Below the pieces are notes generated by a model that had not been told where the DNA came from, made no database searches, and saw only the letters and a list, made by a program, of their open reading frames with translations. The translations under genes were made by a program, and so were the position numbers. DNA of 64,000 bases from Curvibacter lanceolatus ATCC 14669 (GTDB lineage: Bacteria > Pseudomonadota > Gammaproteobacteria > Burkholderiales > Burkholderiaceae_C). The stretch covers positions 248,001 to 312,000 of the forward strand of contig NZ_KB906257.1 in the NCBI RefSeq assembly GCF_000381265.1. Reading direction: 5' to 3'. Each line of letters opens with the position of its first letter. Within the stretch, counting starts at the first letter, position 1. Positions 59,699 to 64,000 of this stretch are shown here, one piece after another.

Positions 59699-60633
59699 CG
59701 CGTCTGTGGCGAATGGCTTGGGTGGTCTGGTTCATGTTGCTGGCCGTTGCGGCAGTGTGGGTCAATGCCGGCAGCCGGCGCATCTTCATATTGCATGAGG
59801 GGCGCGCAGACCAAGTGACGTCACGCGCGTTTTTCAGCGGAGCCGATAGCGTTCTGCGGGGGCTTTCGCATCTGAAGGCCCGTCACCAGTACCTCGGTCT
59901 GGGTCTGGACGCCTGCCGACAAGCCCTGATACAGCTGACGTCATTTCACCCCGATGCCGTGATTGCAGAAGGCCCCCAGGCGCGTGAATGCGTTGGCGAA
60001 TGGCACAACGAGCAGGCACAGCGCATTTTTGAACCTGCGACCGGTGCGGCCACGAACGGTAAAGAAGCCTTTGTTGCGGCCTGGGCGACCTTGCTGCGTG
60101 AGCTGGTGTCTGGCAGTGGGCCAGTCACTTTGCTGCATGGGGACGACCGTCACAGCCTGGCGGAGCGAGACCTCCTGGCGCAAGCGGTGGCCATGGCAGG
60201 ATTTGAAGTGCGCTTTGTCGAATTCAAGACCTCTGCTGCGCCTGACTCTGCCTGGACCCTGCCAGATGCGCTTCTGAGCCAGACAGAAGGCGCGTTGGTG
60301 CTTGGCCGCATTGGGGGAGGGGGCGCAACCGAAAGCAGTGAAAAGGCCTGGCGCACCTTGTTTTCCAAACTCCACGAGGTGACCTCGGAGCCTATTTTGT
60401 CGACCCGGCTTGACAGTGTGTTTTGGGGGGCTGACATGGCCCTTGACGAGGCGCCGGAGCAGCGTGGCGAGCAGATGGCGTTGAGTGCATGGCGGGGCGG
60501 CCGTGAAGAAACGATTCCGCCTCTCGAAATGGCTGTGGCGTTGCGCAGTGCGTTTGCCGAGCGAGTGGCGACGACATTGCCGCAGGTCTATCTGGCCAGT
60601 GCACGGCTTTCCGGGCTTCTGGCAGCACCATGA
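59695..60633 (+). CDS. Second anchored periplasmic binding-protein-like protein
   Basis: 312 residues from ATG 59695. N-terminal membrane helix (WVVWFMLLAVAAVWVN), then a lobed alpha/beta domain: RRIFILHEGRADQVTSRAFF, SFHPDAVIAEGPQARECVG, GPVTLLHGDDRHSLAERD and GALVLGRIGGGG. It is shorter than and not obviously identical to the protein at 56847, but with the same architecture. It overlaps the SLC13 gene by four bases. It probably presents a ligand to that transporter or to the sensor kinase downstream. Not a named family to me. Confidence 0.6.
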   Translation: MTRLWRMAWVVWFMLLAVAAVWVNAGSRRIFILHEGRADQVTSRAFFSGADSVLRGLSHLKARHQYLGLGLDACRQALIQLTSFHPDAVIAEGPQARECVGEWHNEQAQRIFEPATGAATNGKEAFVAAWATLLRELVSGSGPVTLLHGDDRHSLAERDLLAQAVAMAGFEVRFVEFKTSAAPDSAWTLPDALLSQTEGALVLGRIGGGGATESSEKAWRTLFSKLHEVTSEPILSTRLDSVFWGADMALDEAPEQRGEQMALSAWRGGREETIPPLEMAVALRSAFAERVATTLPQVYLASARLSGLLAAP

Positions 60634-60938
60634 ACGGCGGCACCTTGATCACAAAGCGATGGGTGGCGGGTTCGCTTGTGAGCCAAGGCTTGCAGCCATC
60701 CGGTGACAGGGAATCGCAGTCAGGAGGCCCGTGGGCGCTTGATCGCGAGACATCTCACGCGTTGTCGCTGCTCAGGCCAGCGTTCCACGGATATCCCCGG
60801 CTTTCGGGGCGATACCCGACAGGCGGGTTGATAATCCCCCAGTTTCTGTGCAATAGGGGGGCCGTGACCCTGCTTGGCGTTGGCGACGCCATTTGTGCAT
60901 TTGACGGCTGATTCGCCCCAGTCCCCACCCTTGCCACT
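60634..60938. other. Gap between the ten-gene run and its two-component genes
   Basis: About 305 bases. A frame is open here (60630-60911, plus strand) but its composition is not protein-like. No tRNA, strong hairpin with T run or clear promoter box is seen. The gap probably holds the promoter of the regulator genes. Confidence 0.5.
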
Positions 60939-61622
60939 ATGCCAACCCCAGCGCCTTCTACCCAGATTCGGGTTGCCCTTGTCGAGGACGATGTCGAGGT
61001 TCAACACGCCATCGTGAGTGCCATTGAGGCCTCTGCCGATTTGTGCATGGCCTGCCTTGCCAACACCCGGGCTGAAGGTCTGCTTGCTCTGCAAGGTCAG
61101 GCTGCAGACGTCTTGCTGGTGGACCTGGGGCTGCCGGACGGATCCGGCTTGGACGTGATTCAGGCTGCCAGACACCTGTGGCCCACCTGTGCGGTCATGG
61201 TTTGCACCACCTTTGCCGACGAAGCCCACGTCATGAAGTCGCTGGAAGCAGGGGCCTCTGGCTATTTGCTCAAAGACGGCGAGGCGGGCGACATGCTGCG
61301 CGAAATCCGGAGCCTGTATGCCGGCGGCAGCCCCATCAGCCCCATGATCGCCCGTAAGATCTTGACGCACTTTCGCAAGCAGTCCCTGACCAAAGCGCTG
61401 GAGCCTGCAGGTCGGCAGGGCAACATCCCCTCAGTGCTGTCCGGGCGGGAGACGGAGGTGCTGGAGTTGATCACCAAGGGATTCACAGCTGATGAGATTG
61501 CCAAGGTCATGCAGGTGTCTACGCACACGGTGCAAACCTATGTGCGCCGCATCTATGCCAAGCTGAAGGTCAACTCCAAGGCTGAAGCCATTTACGAAGC
61601 CCGATACCAGGGTCTGGTATGA
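60939..61622 (+). CDS. NarL/LuxR-family response regulator
   Basis: 227 residues. Receiver domain: acidic pocket at Glu16-Asp18, phospho-acceptor Asp62 in LLVDLGLPDGSG, and Lys in GYLLKDGEAG. C-terminal LuxR helix-turn-helix: LSGRETEVLELITKGFTADE, IAKVMQVSTHTVQTYVRRIY, AKLKVNSKAEA. It is partnered with the sensor kinase that starts 17 bases later. Its likely targets are promoters at 47.6-48 kb and at its own gene. Confidence 0.93.
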   Translation: MPTPAPSTQIRVALVEDDVEVQHAIVSAIEASADLCMACLANTRAEGLLALQGQAADVLLVDLGLPDGSGLDVIQAARHLWPTCAVMVCTTFADEAHVMKSLEAGASGYLLKDGEAGDMLREIRSLYAGGSPISPMIARKILTHFRKQSLTKALEPAGRQGNIPSVLSGRETEVLELITKGFTADEIAKVMQVSTHTVQTYVRRIYAKLKVNSKAEAIYEARYQGLV

Positions 61623-61638
61623 CGGCGTCTTGGCGCCC

Positions 61639-63603
61639 ATGACCCAGGCGCATCGCTCCAAATGGCATCGCCAGGGCTCCTGGAGGCGATGCGTTTGCTC
61701 TCGGCTGGTTCTCGCTTTCTGTGCGCTGGTCTGGAGTCTCGCCCTGGCCGGATGCGAACAGGCCGTGAGCGAGACGCGTGCCACCCAATGGCGCGAGGCG
61801 CAATTTCTATCGGTGCCTGGTCGTGGTTACAGCCGGCCCCCAGCACAACTGACCCCGGAATTTCTGGCTCAGGAAGGCTGGAAGAGCGTCGGGCTCCCGA
61901 GTGCTTTCAAGCGCGACGTGTTGGCCGCTGCGGGCCTTGAGGGGCAAACACTGACCGATTGGTATCGGCTGGATTTGAGTCATTTCAATGCCAGTCAAGA
62001 GCCCCAATACCTCTACATCCCGCGGTGGAAGACCGTTGGTCAGGTGGCGATCTATGCAGATGGTCGCCTGATGTACGCGTCTCAGGGCAGCATGACGCTG
62101 AATGGTTACAACCATCCGCTTCTGATTCCGCTCAACGCCGCCGCCGACGAACTGCTGCCCATGGCGGTCACCCTGCGCATAGACCATTTACGAAACAGCG
62201 GCAGCGCTCTTTCCACGGTCTGGGTAGGCCCTGCGAAGGCCCTGGTCTGGCGCTACCAGTTGCGTCAATTGGTGCAGACCCAACTTCCCTTGATCGGCAG
62301 TGGGGCCTTTTTGGCGGTGGGTTTTTTTGCGTTGGCCATCTGGATCAAGTTGCGCCGTGATGCGCTGTACCTCATTTTTTTTGCAACATCGGTCATGGCC
62401 TTTTTGCGCATGTTGCATTACCACGTGGGTGGCGGATTTCTGCCCCTCTCTGACGAGTGGATGGAGTGGATCAAGACCTGCTCACTGATTTGGCTGGTGG
62501 TCTTCTGCCACTGCCTGATGGAGCGCCTGCATCGACTTTCCATGCGCGGCGTGACTCGTTTTCTGATGTTGAGCGCTTTGCTTTGGAGCGCTGTGACCGT
62601 CCCCGGTCTGGGTATCCTGCCAACGCTGACGCTGTTGACGCCGATGATCAATATTTTGATGGTCCCGGTTGCCGCGCTGATTTTCTATGACGCTCTGCGC
62701 AAAGGGTTTCGTCAGAATTCGCGGGAAACGTGGGTTGTGGCTGGCTGGCTGTTTATCGCAGCGCTGTGTTGCATTTACGATTTATTGTTGCAAACCAATT
62801 GGGTGAGCCCGGAGGGCATCTACACCAATCCGTATGCCATCGTCGGTGTTTTCGGCGTCACCCTGTACATCATGTACGGCCGCTATGTGGGTGCAATGGA
62901 GAATATAGAACAAGCCAATCTTCACTTGGCCCAGCGTCTGTCGATTCGAGAAGCGGAGCTGATGGCCAGCCATGCGCGTTTGCGCGACATCGAGAGAATC
63001 CAAATGCTCAGCGAAGAGCGCCAACGCCTCACGCAAGACATGCATGATGGATTGGGCTCCTCGCTGGTCACCGCGCTGCGCGCGGTGGAGGGCGGTGACA
63101 TGACGCAGGCCTTGCTCGGTGACATTCTCAAAGCCTGCATCGACGATTTGAAATTGACGATTGATTCGATGGAACCCATCGAAGCAGACTTGCTCTTGCT
63201 GCTGGCCACTTTGCGATTCCGCTTGGGTCCCAGGCTCAAAGCGGCGGGAGTGCGACTGAATTGGGAGGTGCAGGATATACCCAAGCTGTCGTGGCTGAAT
63301 CCGCGCAGCGGTTTGCATATTCTGCGCATCTTCCAAGAAGCATTCGCGAATATTCTCAAACACACTCGTGCCACCGAAGTCCATGTGCGTACCGGGATGC
63401 AGGGGCCGAATGTGGTGGTTTCGATTCAAGACAACGGAACCGGCTTTGACTACGAGGCTGTCCGGTTAAACCCCAAAGGGCGTGGTTTGCACAATCAAAT
63501 GCGCCGGGCTCAAGCCATCAATGGGAGCGTTCAATGGGTATCTGGGCCTCTGGGGACGCAATTCACTTTGTTGCTTCCCCTGTCCGAGGCCGAGGAGCGC
63601 TGA
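61639..63603 (+). CDS. Sensor histidine kinase, 7TMR-DISM type
   Basis: 654 residues from ATG 61639; TTG 61630 is possible. Signal peptide or lipoprotein-like start (LALAGCEQ), then an extracellular jelly-roll domain (about 45-205, DWYRLDLSHFNA, LYIPRWKTVGQVAIYADGRL) and seven membrane helices (about 215-420). A coiled segment and a HisKA_3-type dimerisation box with His469 (in LTQDMHDGLGSSL) follow, then HATPase (EAFANILKHTRA, DNGTGF, GRGLHNQM). The sensor domain type often binds carbohydrates. Pairs with the regulator just upstream. Confidence 0.9.
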   Translation: MTQAHRSKWHRQGSWRRCVCSRLVLAFCALVWSLALAGCEQAVSETRATQWREAQFLSVPGRGYSRPPAQLTPEFLAQEGWKSVGLPSAFKRDVLAAAGLEGQTLTDWYRLDLSHFNASQEPQYLYIPRWKTVGQVAIYADGRLMYASQGSMTLNGYNHPLLIPLNAAADELLPMAVTLRIDHLRNSGSALSTVWVGPAKALVWRYQLRQLVQTQLPLIGSGAFLAVGFFALAIWIKLRRDALYLIFFATSVMAFLRMLHYHVGGGFLPLSDEWMEWIKTCSLIWLVVFCHCLMERLHRLSMRGVTRFLMLSALLWSAVTVPGLGILPTLTLLTPMINILMVPVAALIFYDALRKGFRQNSRETWVVAGWLFIAALCCIYDLLLQTNWVSPEGIYTNPYAIVGVFGVTLYIMYGRYVGAMENIEQANLHLAQRLSIREAELMASHARLRDIERIQMLSEERQRLTQDMHDGLGSSLVTALRAVEGGDMTQALLGDILKACIDDLKLTIDSMEPIEADLLLLLATLRFRLGPRLKAAGVRLNWEVQDIPKLSWLNPRSGLHILRIFQEAFANILKHTRATEVHVRTGMQGPNVVVSIQDNGTGFDYEAVRLNPKGRGLHNQMRRAQAINGSVQWVSGPLGTQFTLLLPLSEAEER

Positions 63604-63833
63604 TCGCACCGCGCCCCGGCTTCCACGGCGGCTGCTCGGGTTCCGCCATGCCAGTTGGATCGGCGGTCGGAAAACGCTGGTTTCAACACCCCACCGGCGC
63701 GCACAGCTTGGTCGAACCGTTTGCGCGTTGTGCGAGATCGCAAGGCGTCGATCCCCCCGACAGCAGCCAGGTCGCCTGGCCGCTCAGGGCCGGGGTGAAA
63801 TGGAGCACAACCCCCCTGTGGAGGGGCTGAATC

Positions 63834-64000
63834 TCATCCTGGTTGGGCATCCACTTCCTTGAACACCTCTTTGGCGGTGCGGAAGCTGTCGATGGCGGCC
63901 GGGGCGCCGCAGTAGATGGCGGTCTGCAGAAACACTTCCTGGATCTCTTCACGGGTCACGCCGTTGGTGAGAGCGCCGCGCAGGTGCAGCTTGAGCTCGT
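63834..64000 (-). CDS. Carboxymuconolactone decarboxylase-family protein (5' part outside window)
   Basis: Only the C-terminal 54 codons are visible: ELKLHLRGALTNGVTREEIQ, EVFLQTAIYCGAPAAIDSFR, TAKEVFKEVDAQPG. In the beta-ketoadipate pathway such proteins decarboxylate gamma-carboxymuconolactone, but many relatives act otherwise. The same 3' end, 92% identical, is found truncated at 47442-47622. The 230 bases between the kinase stop and this gene (63604-63833) hold nothing I can identify. Confidence 0.85.
   Translation of the reverse strand, partial: ELKLHLRGALTNGVTREEIQEVFLQTAIYCGAPAAIDSFRTAKEVFKEVDAQPG

Noticed and set aside
60630-60911. A 93-codon frame between the binding-protein gene and the response regulator
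   Set aside because: No recognisable pattern and no good start context beyond overlap with the previous stop; more likely leader DNA.

Overview
The window looks like the chromosome of a GC-rich betaproteobacterium of the order Burkholderiales, probably near the Comamonadaceae. The reasons are the tig-clpP-clpX-lon block, a Trp-rich TIGR04438-type small protein, a Bug/TctC-type solute receptor inside a malonate cluster, an EpsL-type outer-membrane barrel and the strong G/C preference at third codon positions. Genus cannot be decided from the sequence alone.

Layout. 1-2.5 kb: the 3' part of an RND efflux pump. 2.6-3.9 kb: tRNA-Leu(TAG) followed by a 1.2-kb remnant of an integrated element, bounded by a perfect 55-bp repeat of the tRNA 3' end. 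4-9.9 kb: tig, clpP, clpX and lon. 10.0-15.1 kb: tRNA-Gly and tRNA-Cys, then a second integrated element (4.8 kb, bounded by a perfect 45-bp repeat of the tRNA-Cys 3' end). It carries a rolling-circle (GPA-type) initiator, DUF4224, small phage-type genes and a wrecked integrase. About 1.07 kb of it has been inverted, which cut both the repressor and the initiator gene. 15.5-30.4 kb: an exopolysaccharide locus (TPR protein, WecB/TagA transferase, FemAB-like GNAT, Wza-like exporter, Wzz-like protein, a tyrosine kinase fused to a flippase, GT2, Wzy/ligase, an unknown exported protein, acyltransferase, EpsL, deacetylase). 30.4-31.0 kb: cytochrome c and the Trp-rich protein.

31.2-35.8 kb: a probable redox/transport operon (di-haem cytochrome c peroxidase-like lipoprotein, porin, FMN-binding protein, ApbE flavin transferase, His-rich membrane protein), preceded by nested palindromes. 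35.9 kb: lgt. 37.0-43.8 kb: a malonate cluster (GntR regulator, malonyl-CoA decarboxylase, Bug receptor, enoyl-CoA hydratase, malonyl-CoA synthetase, secreted dienelactone-hydrolase-like protein). 43.8-45.8 kb, minus strand: DUF4337 protein, folA, thyA. 46.0-47.4 kb: a DUF1254 protein.

47.6-63.8 kb is the most unusual part. It lies between two 92%-identical copies of the 3' end of a carboxymuconolactone decarboxylase gene: one truncated, the other running off the window end. Inside is a tightly packed plus-strand run of ten genes. They encode a Tat-type FAD-sorbitol-dehydrogenase-like small subunit, a GMC oxidoreductase with a probable 3Fe-4S cysteine motif but no catalytic His, a PLP decarboxylase with an export signal, a phytochelatin-synthase-like Cys protease, an RCC1 seven-blade propeller, a Tat-type multicopper oxidase, and two SLC13-like membrane proteins alternating with two anchored binding-protein-like proteins. 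A response regulator and a 7TMR-DISM-type histidine kinase follow. I read this as one undescribed extracytoplasmic oxidation/uptake system with its own sensor; its substrate is unknown.
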